DNA from: Taklimakanibacter albus
GTDB lineage: Bacteria; Pseudomonadota; Alphaproteobacteria; Rhizobiales; Aestuariivirgaceae
Assembly (NCBI RefSeq): GCF_016595235.1
Contig: NZ_JAENHL010000008.1
Location: 228,282 to 292,281 of the forward strand
DNA: 64,000 nucleotides
Direction: 5' to 3'
Part shown: positions 1 through 8,253 of the stretch, one piece after another
Layout of the letters: each line of letters opens with the position of its first letter
Numbering within the stretch: the stretch's first letter is position 1
Translations under genes and position numbers: made by a program
The notes under the pieces: generated by a model
The model's input: only the letters and a program-made list of their open reading frames with translations
Databases searched by the model: none
What the model was told of the DNA's origin: nothing

Positions 1-171
1 GGAGGAATGCGGGCCCCGAAAACCGGAGATCTCGCCCCTCACCCTGACATGGCCGAAGGTGTCTTCGAGCGTGCGCTTGAGGGCGAAGGATATTTCGGAA
101 ACGGTGAACTCCGCGACATTGGGTTTCACCACGTCGCGAAGCTCACCGGTCTCAGGGTCATGATCGATCAT
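1..171 (-). CDS. xseA: Exodeoxyribonuclease VII large subunit, N-terminal fragment (runs off the left edge)
   Basis: Reading leftward from an ATG at 171-169 gives 57 residues before the window ends. They contain [19 protein letters not shown] followed by [22 protein letters not shown] sequence, which is the start of the OB-fold nucleic-acid-binding domain of XseA. The enzyme, with XseB, degrades single-stranded DNA in the cytoplasm. xseA next to purD is a familiar arrangement in Hyphomicrobiales. The rest of the gene, including the catalytic domain, lies outside the window, so intactness cannot be judged. The start is the first ATG in frame after the stop of the upstream small gene; no strong ribosome-binding site is obvious. 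Confidence 0.85.
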   Translation of the reverse strand, partial: MIDHDPETGELRDVVKPNVAEFTVSEISFALKRTLEDTFGHVRVRGEISGFRGPHSS

Positions 172-234
172 GGGCCGACACTTGCCGCGCCGGCGCGTCC
201 TGTCAATCGTCAGCTTGGGCTTGTTGCCGGGGTG

Positions 235-672
235 TTACCGGCAGGGCAGCCTTTCGCCCGAATAGGTCACATAGGTGCCGGTATCGGGATCGAAGGAGCG
301 GTATTTGGCCGAGCAGTAGCTCACCCAGTCATCGCTGCCGACATCCGGATGCACCGTCACGGTGACGCGCTCCTCGCCTCTCGGCACGACATAGGCGGTC
401 CGTTCGGTCCGCATGCAGTTGCCATAGGCTTCGTCATAGGCGTCGCGATAACGCTCGTCGGCGCCGGCGCCGCCGGTGATGACGGTGTCGAGGGTTCCGA
501 TCACCACGCCGTCGATGAGGCCACGGCGCGGCGCTTCGGCGGCCGCGACGTCACGTGCATAAGCGGCACAGGATGCCGGACCCGCCGACGCAACGGTAGG
601 TGTGAAGCCGACGGCCAGTGCCGCGAGCGCCGCCGCCCCGAGCATAGGTTTGACCAGAGGTCGCATATTCAT
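235..672 (-). CDS. Small secreted protein of unknown function
   Basis: This 145-residue protein starts with a basic stretch and a hydrophobic segment (about residues 9-30) ending in VASAGPA, a good Sec signal peptide with likely cleavage after the Ala near residue 30. The mature part is about 115 residues and has four cysteines (in CAAYARDVAA, NCMRTE, YCSAK and the C-terminal PCR), possibly two periplasmic disulfides. An AGGAGGA ribosome-binding site lies just before the ATG. The CAAYARDVAA stretch with a glycine-rich centre recalls small secreted rhizobial proteins of unknown role. It lies between xseA (same strand, downstream) and divergent purD. No family assignment is made. Confidence 0.75.
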   Translation of the reverse strand: MNMRPLVKPMLGAAALAALAVGFTPTVASAGPASCAAYARDVAAAEAPRRGLIDGVVIGTLDTVITGGAGADERYRDAYDEAYGNCMRTERTAYVVPRGEERVTVTVHPDVGSDDWVSYCSAKYRSFDPDTGTYVTYSGERLPCR

Positions 673-795
673 ATCTTCCTCCTATTGCGGTTCACCGCCC
701 TTGTTCGCTAACGGGTTAGGGTGAGCTCCGTTCCGAAAAAATGGACTTTTCGCCGAGGGTGAATCTCGCCATAGGACGGGCATAAGGATGCCCAA

Positions 796-2070
796 ATGAC
801 GCCACTCAATGTTCTTCTGATCGGTTCCGGCGGGCGCGAGCACGCGCTCGCCTGGGCGATCTCCGCCAGCCCCCTGCTCGGTCAGTTCTATTGCGCGCCC
901 GGTAATCCCGGCATCGCTGAATATGCGTCCCTGGTCGCGCTCGATGTCACCGATCATCAGGCCGTCATCGCTTTCTGCCGCGAGCAGCGTATAGATTTCG
1001 TCGTGGTCGGGCCGGAAGCCCCGCTCGTGGCGGGCATTGCCGATGATCTCCGCGCCGCCGGCTTCAAGGTCTTCGGCCCCTCCAAGGAAGCGGCCCAGCT
1101 CGAAGGCTCGAAGGGCTTCACCAAGGATTTCTGCGCCGAGTTCGACATCCCGACCGGCGCCTATGGCCGTTTCACCGACAAGGCCGCGGCAACCGCTTAT
1201 GCGCAAGCGAAGGGCGCGCCGATCGTGATCAAGGCCGACGGGCTCGCCGCCGGCAAGGGCGTCACCGTGGCGATGAGCCTCGCTGAGGCGCTCGCCGCCA
1301 TCGATGACATCTTCGCCGGACAGTTCGGCGCGGCCGAATGTGTGATCGAAGAATTCCTCGACGGCGAGGAAGCGAGCTTCTTCGCGCTCTGCGATGGCGA
1401 GCATGCGGTGGCGCTCGCCGCCGCCCAGGACCATAAGCGCGTCGGCGACGGCGACACCGGCCCCAATACCGGCGGCATGGGCGCCTATTCGCCGGCACCT
1501 GTCGTGACCGACGCCATGGCCGAGCGCGTGATGGCAGAGATCATCAAGCCGACCGTCGCCGGCATGGCGAAACGCGGCACACCGTTCAAAGGCGTGCTCT
1601 TCGCCGGGCTGATGATCGGCAAGAACGGCCCCAAGCTCATCGAATACAATGTCCGCTTCGGCGATCCCGAATGCCAGGTGCTGATGCTGCGCCTCAAGGA
1701 CGATCTCCTGACGCTGCTCATCGCCTCCGCCGACGGCACGCTCGACAAGGTCTCGGTGCGCTGGCGCAACGATACGGCGCTGTCGGTCGTGATGGCAACC
1801 AAGGGCTATCCCGGCAGCTATGGCAAGGGCAGCGAGATCCGCAATCTCGACCAGGCCGGTGAAGGCGACGATGTCGAGATCTTCCATGCCGGCACGGCGC
1901 TGAAGGACGGCAAGCTCGTCGCCAATGGCGGGCGCGTATTGAATGTCTCGGCGCTCGGCAAGGATGCGGCCGCGGCGCAGCGGCGCGCCTATCAGGCCGT
2001 CGATCTCGTCGACTGGCCGGACGGCTTCTGCCGCCGCGACATCGGCTGGCGGGCTGTACAAGGACGATGA
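796..2070 (+). CDS. purD: Phosphoribosylamine--glycine ligase (GARS)
   Basis: PurD joins 5-phosphoribosylamine and glycine with ATP to give GAR, the second step of de novo purine synthesis, in the cytoplasm. The 424-residue length is normal. Residues 10-16 carry the N-terminal GSGGREH motif. The ATP-grasp core includes [11 protein letters not shown] with Lys at about 146, [11 protein letters not shown] near 185, [15 protein letters not shown] near 220-235 and [10 protein letters not shown] near 286-295. An AAGGA lies 8 bases before the ATG. The stop codon overlaps the start of the adenylate cyclase gene by four bases (ATGA), so the two are probably translationally coupled. No defect is visible. 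Confidence 0.97.
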   Translation: MTPLNVLLIGSGGREHALAWAISASPLLGQFYCAPGNPGIAEYASLVALDVTDHQAVIAFCREQRIDFVVVGPEAPLVAGIADDLRAAGFKVFGPSKEAAQLEGSKGFTKDFCAEFDIPTGAYGRFTDKAAATAYAQAKGAPIVIKADGLAAGKGVTVAMSLAEALAAIDDIFAGQFGAAECVIEEFLDGEEASFFALCDGEHAVALAAAQDHKRVGDGDTGPNTGGMGAYSPAPVVTDAMAERVMAEIIKPTVAGMAKRGTPFKGVLFAGLMIGKNGPKLIEYNVRFGDPECQVLMLRLKDDLLTLLIASADGTLDKVSVRWRNDTALSVVMATKGYPGSYGKGSEIRNLDQAGEGDDVEIFHAGTALKDGKLVANGGRVLNVSALGKDAAAAQRRAYQAVDLVDWPDGFCRRDIGWRAVQGR

Positions 2071-3245
2071 CCGAAAATCTCGCTTTCATGACCGACTTCA
2101 CCCGCTGGCTCGTCGACGCGGCAATGGTGACGCGCAACCAGCGGGCCGGCGAATTGCATCGGCTCCTGTGCGAGAAGCTCGTCGATCTCGGCATTCCCTT
2201 ATGGCGCTCTTCGCTCGGCATCGAGCTTCTCAATCCCGAATTCGAGGGCGTGCAGGTCAGATGGATCGCGCATGAGGCCCATATCGAGACCCTGCCGCGC
2301 GGCAGTGACGGGTCCGACTATGAGGGCAGCCCGGCGCAGATCGTAGACACGACGCGCAAACCGTTTCGGCGCAAGCTCGACGGGGCGGCTTCCAACATGG
2401 CGCTGCTCGGCGATCTGCATCGCGACGGAGCGACCGATTATTATATCGTGCCGCTGCCCTTTCTCGATCAGGAGCGCACCGCGCATCTCTCCTTCGCCAG
2501 CCGCAAGCAAGGCGGTTTTTCCGAAGCTGAAGTCACGGCCTTGGGTGATGCGGCCATGCTGTTCAGCCCCTATGCCGAACGCTTCATGCTGAGGCGCAGC
2601 GCCGATACGCTGCTCACTACCTATGTCGGGCGCCGCAGCGCCGCCAAGGTCCTCGAAGGCGCGCTCGACCGCGGCAAGGCCGAAATGATCACGGCCAGCA
2701 TCCTGATCGCCGACATGCGGGGCTTCACGCAATATTCCGACACCCGCCCGATCGCCAATGTGCTGTCGACGCTCAACGACTTCTTCGACGCGCTGGTGGC
2801 GGCGATCGAGGCGCAGGGCGGCGAGGTGCTGAAATTCATCGGCGACGCGCTTCTCGCCATCTTCCCGGCGAGCGACGGCCAGCCGGTGCCGACCCAACCG
2901 GCGATCACCGCCGCTCTCGATATCCGGCAACGGGTCACTGCCCTCAATGCCGAGCGCGCCAAGGCCGCCCGCACCCAGATCCGCTTCGGCTTGGTGCTCG
3001 ATGCCGGCGAAATCGCCTATGGCAATATCGGCAGCCGCACCCGGCTCGATTTCACCGCCATCGGCCCGGCGATCAACCATGCCAGCCGGCTGCTCGAGCT
3101 CGCCAAGCGCCTCGATCGCGACATCGTCGTCTCCGAGAGCTTCGCCGCGGCGGCAGAAGGCTTCGACTTCCAGAATATCGGCCATCACCGGTTGCGCGAC
3201 ATAGCCGAGATGCAGCCCGTTTTTGCCATCGCGCAAGAGGCTTGA
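2067..3245 (+). CDS. Class III adenylate/guanylate cyclase
   Basis: The C-terminal half is a class III nucleotide cyclase domain (about residues 205-380). The two metal-binding aspartates are visible in IADMRGFT (Asp216) and [11 protein letters not shown] (Asp260). The adenine-selecting pair also looks present: Lys256 in LKFIGD and Asp328 in RLDFTAIG, so cAMP is the expected product. The N-terminal 200 residues have no membrane segment and resemble the GAF-like sensory region seen before soluble rhizobial cyclases; this part is inference. The protein is cytoplasmic. It begins inside the purD stop codon (ATGA overlap), so it is probably translated together with purD. A fluoroacetate-dehalogenase-like gene follows after 52 bases. 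Confidence 0.92.
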   Translation: MTENLAFMTDFTRWLVDAAMVTRNQRAGELHRLLCEKLVDLGIPLWRSSLGIELLNPEFEGVQVRWIAHEAHIETLPRGSDGSDYEGSPAQIVDTTRKPFRRKLDGAASNMALLGDLHRDGATDYYIVPLPFLDQERTAHLSFASRKQGGFSEAEVTALGDAAMLFSPYAERFMLRRSADTLLTTYVGRRSAAKVLEGALDRGKAEMITASILIADMRGFTQYSDTRPIANVLSTLNDFFDALVAAIEAQGGEVLKFIGDALLAIFPASDGQPVPTQPAITAALDIRQRVTALNAERAKAARTQIRFGLVLDAGEIAYGNIGSRTRLDFTAIGPAINHASRLLELAKRLDRDIVVSESFAAAAEGFDFQNIGHHRLRDIAEMQPVFAIAQEA

Positions 3246-3297
3246 GCCCAGGGCGGCATTTGGCGACAATGGCTTTCGGTTTGCCCGGGAGCGCGCC

Positions 3298-4197
3298 ATG
3301 TCGGATCTCTTTCCAAATACACGGGAACATCGCGTAGAGACCGGTGGGGCCGAGATCTTCGCCCGCATCGGCGGCGAGGGGCCGCCGCTGCTGCTGCTCC
3401 ACGGCTATCCGCAGACCCATGCGATGTGGCATGCAGTGGCGCCCGCCCTGATGGCGCACCACACTTGCGTGATGCCTGATCTGCGGGGTTACGGCTTCTC
3501 CTCCTGCCCCGCCAATACCCAAGACAACCGGCCCTATTCGAAACGGGTGATGGCCGAGGACATGCGGGTGCTTATGCGTGGTCTCGGCCATGAGCGCTTC
3601 GCCGTTGTCGGACATGACCGCGGCGCCCGCGTCGGTTACCGGATGGCGCTCGACCATCGGAGCACCGTCACCCGCCTCGCCCTCATCGACATCATGTCGA
3701 CCTGGGACATGTGGCATGGCTTCTCGGTGGCGCTCGCCATGAAGACCTATCACTGGCTGTTCCTGGCGCAGCCACATCCGCTGCCGGAAATGCTGATCGA
3801 GCCGGCACCGATCGGCTTCCTCGATTACACCATGGCGCGTTGGACGAAGGCCAAGGACCTCTCCGCCTTTGCGCCCGCGGCGCTCGCCGAATATCGCCTG
3901 CATTTCGCCACACCCGAGCATATCCACGCGACCTGCAACGACTATCGCGCCGGCCAGAGCATCGATCTCGCCGACGACGAGGCGGATCTGACGGCGGGCC
4001 ACAAGATCGCCTGCCCGCTGCTGGTGCTGTGGGGCGACAGCGGCATTCCGGGTGACGCGGGCGATCCTTCCGCCTCCTGGCGGCGCTGGGCAAACCAGGT
4101 GAAGACCGGCATTGTCGCCGGCGGCCATTTCCTAGCCGAAGAGAATCCGCAAGCGACGCTCGCTCATCTCCTGCCCTTCCTCGCCCGAAAGAGATGA
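3298..4197 (+). CDS. Fluoroacetate/haloacetate dehalogenase-like alpha/beta hydrolase
   Basis: This 299-residue alpha/beta hydrolase should release halide from haloacetates and form glycolate. The nucleophile motif is GHDRGAR (Asp107) with Arg108 and Arg111 as carboxylate-binding residues, Asp131 and His277 complete the triad. Residues that form the fluoride pocket in Rhodopseudomonas palustris RPA1163 (His155, Trp156, Trp185, Tyr219) align at a constant offset of three with His152, Trp153, Trp182 and Tyr216 here. The ATG at 3298 was chosen because the conserved family N-terminus starts there; in-frame codons back to 3223 show no family similarity. The next gene overlaps by four bases. Epoxide hydrolase activity is a less likely alternative. 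Confidence 0.88.
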   Translation: MSDLFPNTREHRVETGGAEIFARIGGEGPPLLLLHGYPQTHAMWHAVAPALMAHHTCVMPDLRGYGFSSCPANTQDNRPYSKRVMAEDMRVLMRGLGHERFAVVGHDRGARVGYRMALDHRSTVTRLALIDIMSTWDMWHGFSVALAMKTYHWLFLAQPHPLPEMLIEPAPIGFLDYTMARWTKAKDLSAFAPAALAEYRLHFATPEHIHATCNDYRAGQSIDLADDEADLTAGHKIACPLLVLWGDSGIPGDAGDPSASWRRWANQVKTGIVAGGHFLAEENPQATLAHLLPFLARKR

Positions 4198-5273
4198 TGG
4201 TGCAGGATATCGATCGCCAATCGGCCTTTTCAGGCACCCGCCCGGCAGCAGACGAGATCGACGCCGGGCGCCTCGCATCCTATCTCAACCACAACATTGC
4301 AGGCTTTCGCGGGTCCCTCACGCTCGCGCGCTTCAAGGGCGGGCAATCCAATCCGACCTATCTCGTGACGGCGGAGAGCGGGCGTTACGTCTTGCGCCGC
4401 AAACCGCCCGGGAAGCTTCTTCCCTCGGCCCATGCCATCGAGCGCGAATATCGCGTCACCACGGCTCTGGCGCGCGTGGACTTCCCGGTCGCGCGGCCTT
4501 TGCATTACTGCACCGACACGAGCGTCATCGGCACCGAATTCTACCTGATGGAGCATGTCGAGGGCCGGGTGTACTGGGAACCCTGGGCGCCGGGCCTCGC
4601 TCCCGACGAGCGGGCTGAGCTCTTCGGCGCGCTCAACCGGACCATCGCCCGGTTGCACAGGCTCGATCCCGGCGAATTGAAGCTGGCCGAATTCGGCAAG
4701 GGCGAAGGTTATGTGGCGCGCCAGATCAAGCGCTGGTCGGAGCAATATCGCGCCTCGGCGAGCGAGCCGATCCCCGAGATGGACCGGCTCATCGCCTGGC
4801 TGCCGCAGGCCTGCCCGACCCAGAGCGCGACGGCGATCGTCCATGGCGACTTCCGTCTCGATAATTGCATCATCGCCGCCGGCAAACCGGACGTGGCAGC
4901 GGTGCTCGACTGGGAGTTGGCGACGCTCGGCGATCCGCTCGCCGACTATACCTATCACCTCATGATGTGGTGGATGCCCCGATCCGCGCGTGGCGGCGGC
5001 GTCGGCTCGCTCCTTGGGCACGAGAAGGACCCTGGAATTCCGGCGATCGAGGCCTATATCGAGGACTACTGCACTCTCACCGGACGCGACGGTATTCCCG
5101 ATCTCGATGTCTATCTCGCCTATAATTTCTTCCGCATCGCCGCCATCCTGCAAGGCATCATCGGCCGCGTGCGCGACGGCACCGCCGCCAACCGCAATGC
5201 GGCGCTCATGGCAAGCGAGGTCCGGCCCTTGGCCGAGACCGCCTGGCATTTCGCCCGGCGGGCGGGAGCTTAA
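4194..5273 (+). CDS. Phosphotransferase family protein (APH/ACAD10-like kinase)
   Basis: A 359-residue cytoplasmic kinase-fold protein of the APH family. Visible features are the glycine-rich FKGGQSNPTYLV loop near residues 44-55, the ATP-site lysine region YVLRRKPPGKLL near 65-75, the catalytic loop IVHGDFRLDN near 219-228 and the metal-binding DWELATLGDPLADY near 240-253. This pattern is that of the homologues linked to acyl-CoA dehydrogenases (the APH part of human ACAD10), thought to phosphorylate hydroxy acids or hydroxyacyl-CoA, rather than antibiotic-resistance kinases. No acyl-CoA dehydrogenase is adjacent here. It overlaps the upstream dehalogenase stop codon and is followed after three bases by the patatin gene, so these genes are likely one operon. 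Confidence 0.88.
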   Translation: MMVQDIDRQSAFSGTRPAADEIDAGRLASYLNHNIAGFRGSLTLARFKGGQSNPTYLVTAESGRYVLRRKPPGKLLPSAHAIEREYRVTTALARVDFPVARPLHYCTDTSVIGTEFYLMEHVEGRVYWEPWAPGLAPDERAELFGALNRTIARLHRLDPGELKLAEFGKGEGYVARQIKRWSEQYRASASEPIPEMDRLIAWLPQACPTQSATAIVHGDFRLDNCIIAAGKPDVAAVLDWELATLGDPLADYTYHLMMWWMPRSARGGGVGSLLGHEKDPGIPAIEAYIEDYCTLTGRDGIPDLDVYLAYNFFRIAAILQGIIGRVRDGTAANRNAALMASEVRPLAETAWHFARRAGA

Positions 5274-5276
5274 GCG

Positions 5277-6113
5277 ATGAGCACGCCCCGCATCGGCCTG
5301 GCGCTGGGCGGAGGGGCTGCGCGCGGCCTCGCCCATATCCCCATGCTCGAGGTTTTCGACGAGCTTGGCCTCAAGCCGTCGATCATCGCCGGCTCGAGTT
5401 TCGGCGCCCTGGTCGGAGCTGCCTATGCGTCGGGCGTCCCGGCCAAGGAGATCGGTGATCATGCCCGTCAGATCCTCGCCAACAAGGTGCAGGCGGCCAA
5501 ATATCTGTTCGGAGTCAAAGGTGCCCGGCTCGGCGATCTCCTGACGCGCCGCAGCTTCACCTCGCTGCAGATCGACGGCGAGCAGCTGACGAGCTTCGTC
5601 CTGCCCGACGGCGTCGCCCTGAATGTCGAGGACACCCAGATCCCGCTGCGCATCGTCACCACCGATTTCAGCGAACGGCGCGAGCATGTCATCGCGTCAG
5701 GTCCGTTGCGCCAGGCGGTCGCCGCTTCGATCGCCATACCGGGTTTGATCTCGGCCCCCACCATCGATGGCCGCCTCTATGTCGATGGCGGCATCACCAA
5801 TCCGGTGCCCTTCGATCATGTGCGCGAGGGCAGCGACATCACCGTCGCCATCGACGTCACCGGCCGGATACGTGAGCCCCGGCGCGGTCATCACAGCAAT
5901 ATGGAGCTCGCCGTCGGCTCGATGCTGATCATGTTCCACCAGATCGCGATGCTGCGCCGCCAGCAGAATCCGCCCGACATCTACATCACGCCGCCGATCG
6001 AGCAGTATCTCGCCAATGACTTCTTCCGCATCACCGAGATGATCGAGGCTGCCTCCAAGTCCAAGGATGAGCTCAAGCGCGCACTCGAAACGCGAATCGA
6101 AAGAATCACTTAG
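5277..6113 (+). CDS. Patatin-like phospholipase
   Basis: This 278-residue protein has the full patatin signature: the oxyanion loop GLALGGGAARGLAH at residues 7-20, the nucleophile elbow GSSFG near 39-43, and the catalytic aspartate in DGGITNPVP near 171. It should hydrolyse acyl esters of lipids. There is no signal peptide, so a cytoplasmic or inner-membrane-associated location is expected. It follows the kinase-like gene after three bases. The last codons and the TAG stop lie inside a 52-bp sequence that is repeated after the LysR gene at 9.2 kb, so the C-terminal TRIERIT may derive from a mobile or recurrent short element. Confidence 0.92.
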   Translation: MSTPRIGLALGGGAARGLAHIPMLEVFDELGLKPSIIAGSSFGALVGAAYASGVPAKEIGDHARQILANKVQAAKYLFGVKGARLGDLLTRRSFTSLQIDGEQLTSFVLPDGVALNVEDTQIPLRIVTTDFSERREHVIASGPLRQAVAASIAIPGLISAPTIDGRLYVDGGITNPVPFDHVREGSDITVAIDVTGRIREPRRGHHSNMELAVGSMLIMFHQIAMLRRQQNPPDIYITPPIEQYLANDFFRITEMIEAASKSKDELKRALETRIERIT

Positions 6114-6138
6114 ACTCGGCGGCTGACAAAAAGATTCA
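6087..6138. repeat. 52-bp repeat, copy 1 (junction of patatin and FAD oxidoreductase genes)
   Basis: This stretch matches 9164-9215 at 45 of 52 positions, in the same orientation, including a 21-base identical core (6093-6113). It contains the patatin stop codon (TAG 6111-6113) and, on the other strand, the stop codon of the FAD oxidoreductase (TGA 6138-6136). It separates two convergent genes, as does copy 2. Confidence 0.85.
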
Positions 6139-7512
6139 GCCGGTCTTCCGAAGCGGTTGAGCGGCAAGGCGATGGAAGCGGCCGGCGGGATCAAACCTGC
6201 GCCGCAGCTCGCGCAAGCGCTCGAAAGCGGCGGGCGAGAATGAGCCCCTTATGCGCTCCGCCCGATCGAGATCCGCCTCGCCGACATAATGACCGAGCGA
6301 GACCGGCGCCAGACGATCGCTCGCATTGCGCAGCCAGGCGAGGTTGGCATCATCCTGGCTGGCCTCCTGCCAGACCGCATAGGCACAGCTGAAAACCGGC
6401 CCCACCATCGAAAAGGCGCCCGGCGGCATAAGATCGGGATCAAGCGGCGGCAGGACGACCGCCAGCGCGAAAGACTCCGCCGACGGCGCGATCTCGACCG
6501 CCTCGGTGAGCCGCTTCATCAGCATGGCCGGATCATCCGACCAGTTGGTGTCGGCGGCGAAGCGGCGTCCCTCGGGAAAGAACTGGCCGATGATCTGATA
6601 GAGCACCGCGAAGGACGTCGGCAGTGACAACTGAACGTCAAGCGCGCCCTCCGGCGCGCCGGCTTTGATGGTCGCCAACGTCTCCTGCGCCTCCTCTTCA
6701 GTGTCGGCAAAGATCGTCGCCACGGCGGTGAGGGTCTTTTCCGCCTGACTGGCCAAAGGCGGCGGCGCCGACGCCATCACGGCGGTGAATTCGACAGTGC
6801 GCGGCACCTGCCGCATCGTCCGGTTCATCCAGTCCTCGACGGCCTCGCCCCGGTCCGGCCGGTAGGTCCACAGGCTGGTGCGGATCGCCTGCGGCAGTGG
6901 ATGGAGGCGCAGCCGGTAGGCCACGACGACACCAAAGAATTCAGGCCCCGCGCCTCGCGCGGCCCAGAAGATGTCGGTATTTTCCGCCACACTTGCCGTG
7001 ACCAGGGAACCGTCGGCGAGCACCACCTCGACGCTTTCCACATTGTGGCAGGCGACGCCCCAGGCGCCGCTGTTCCAGCCGAAGCCGCCACCGAGCAGAT
7101 AGCCCGACAGGGGCACGCTGGCGCAATGGCCGGCGGGAAAAGCCAGCCCGTGCTCGGCCAGCGCCTCGGTGAGCCGGCCGTTCCGCATACCAGGCTCCGC
7201 CCGCGCGGTGCGCGCTTCAGGATCGATCACAAGCGCGTCCATGGCGGCGAGATCGATCACGATGCCGTCCTGCACAGCGAGGCCGGACCAATGATGGCCG
7301 CCACCCCGCACGCAGACCCGCTTGCCATGAGCGGCGGCAAAGCGGACGGCCGCCTGCACGTCGCCGGCGTCCTTCGCTTTGACGATGATCTCGGGAAACC
7401 GGTCCGGCTTGCGGCCGTTCCACACGAGTCCGGCGCGCACGGCTTCATAATCGGCGTCGTCGCGGATCACCACATCGCCGCGAATCCGCAGCCGCAAAGC
7501 GCGCATGTCCAT
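6136..7512 (-). CDS. FAD-linked oxidoreductase, berberine-bridge-enzyme type
   Basis: A 458-residue PCMH-type FAD protein with a C-terminal BBE segment. The PP-loop region RGGGHHWSG carries His73/His74 and AGHCASVPLSGYLLGGGFG carries Cys130, the positions expected for two covalent links to FAD, as in glucooligosaccharide oxidase (His70, Cys130, from memory). Substrates of the family are sugars, alcohols or alkaloid-like compounds; the substrate here is unknown. No clear signal peptide is present. A c-type cytochrome gene ends 18 bases upstream on the same strand, so the two are likely co-transcribed and the flavoenzyme may act as a dehydrogenase passing electrons to the cytochrome. Confidence 0.88.
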   Translation of the reverse strand: MDMRALRLRIRGDVVIRDDADYEAVRAGLVWNGRKPDRFPEIIVKAKDAGDVQAAVRFAAAHGKRVCVRGGGHHWSGLAVQDGIVIDLAAMDALVIDPEARTARAEPGMRNGRLTEALAEHGLAFPAGHCASVPLSGYLLGGGFGWNSGAWGVACHNVESVEVVLADGSLVTASVAENTDIFWAARGAGPEFFGVVVAYRLRLHPLPQAIRTSLWTYRPDRGEAVEDWMNRTMRQVPRTVEFTAVMASAPPPLASQAEKTLTAVATIFADTEEEAQETLATIKAGAPEGALDVQLSLPTSFAVLYQIIGQFFPEGRRFAADTNWSDDPAMLMKRLTEAVEIAPSAESFALAVVLPPLDPDLMPPGAFSMVGPVFSCAYAVWQEASQDDANLAWLRNASDRLAPVSLGHYVGEADLDRAERIRGSFSPAAFERLRELRRRFDPAGRFHRLAAQPLRKTG

Positions 7513-7530
7513 CTTGATCTCCTCACATCA

Positions 7531-8076
7531 TTATTTCGGCTGGGCGTCCGGCGGCACGATCCTCATGACGAACGAGGTCGGCTTCTCGCTCGGGCCGAAG
7601 GGACCCGGCACCTTGTTGGCGACCGGCGGCAGGTTCTTGAGAAAGGCCGCGATCGCCTGCACGTCGTCCCGGGTCAGGCTTGCGAAAGCATGCCAGGGCA
7701 TCACCGGCGCCAGGATGCGGCCATCGGGCCGATGTCCCGTGGTGATGGCCGTCACGATCTCATCGGTCGACCAGGTGCCGAGACCGGTCGCGACATCGGG
7801 CGTCAGATTGGGGCCGTAGAACACACCGAGATTGGGAATCTCGAAACCCACCTCCGAGCCGCCGAGGTAACGCGCTGTGTCCGGCTTGCCGAAGAAATAT
7901 CCAGGCGTATGGCAGTCATTGCAGCCGCCCAGCCCAACGAGATATTTGCCTCGGGGGAGCTGTCCGTCCTCGGCGTGAACCGTGCGCTGGGGCGCCATGA
8001 AGACGGCGATGGCAATCAGCGCGGCAAGCGCCGACCGGCGGACAAAGCACGTAAAAAGAGAGATAGCTGTCGTCAT
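7531..8076 (-). CDS. Exported mono-haem cytochrome c
   Basis: A 181-residue protein with an N-terminal hydrophobic segment (about residues 15-30) ending in RTVHAED, a Sec signal or anchor. The haem attachment site is CNDCH at residues 52-56, and Met126 in LAPVMPWHAF is the likely axial ligand. This MPWxxF pattern is typical of cytochrome subunits of periplasmic dehydrogenases for alcohols or sugar acids. It is the first gene of a two-gene unit with the FAD oxidoreductase, giving a flavin-to-haem electron route to the respiratory chain. One mismatch with that idea is that the flavoenzyme itself shows no export signal. A LysR gene is divergent upstream. Confidence 0.9.
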   Translation of the reverse strand: MTTAISLFTCFVRRSALAALIAIAVFMAPQRTVHAEDGQLPRGKYLVGLGGCNDCHTPGYFFGKPDTARYLGGSEVGFEIPNLGVFYGPNLTPDVATGLGTWSTDEIVTAITTGHRPDGRILAPVMPWHAFASLTRDDVQAIAAFLKNLPPVANKVPGPFGPSEKPTSFVMRIVPPDAQPK

Positions 8077-8229
8077 CAGGCACGTCCTCCGGGTTCGCCG
8101 TGACCAGGGCCACGGCGGTTATGCGAATGATTTGTTTAGGCCACTGGAATTTACGATACGGCAGTCTCGGCGAGGCCGGGGAGATACATCCACGCCGGCC
8201 CGCCCGCAATCAGCACTCTTGCCAAGTCG

Positions 8230-8247
8230 TTCTGCATTTACGCAGAA
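8230..8247. promoter_or_regulatory. Inverted repeat TTCTGC-N6-GCAGAA, likely LysR operator
   Basis: A perfect 6-6-6 inverted repeat (TTCTGC ATTTAC GCAGAA) ends six bases before the LysR ATG, in the 177-base gap shared with the divergent cytochrome c gene. Its size and dyad form suit a LysR-type recognition or autoregulation site. No clear ribosome-binding site precedes the ATG at 8254. Confidence 0.6.
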
Positions 8248-8253
8248 TAAGTC

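Noticed and set aside
682..2061. Long open frame on the minus strand opposite purD
   Set aside because: It is a shadow of purD caused by high GC codon use; purD is a complete, highly conserved protein and the opposite frame has no recognisable domain.
3246..3297. Fluoride riboswitch upstream of the dehalogenase-like gene
   Set aside because: The 52-base gap has no sign of the crcB-motif structure and no fluoride exporter is nearby.
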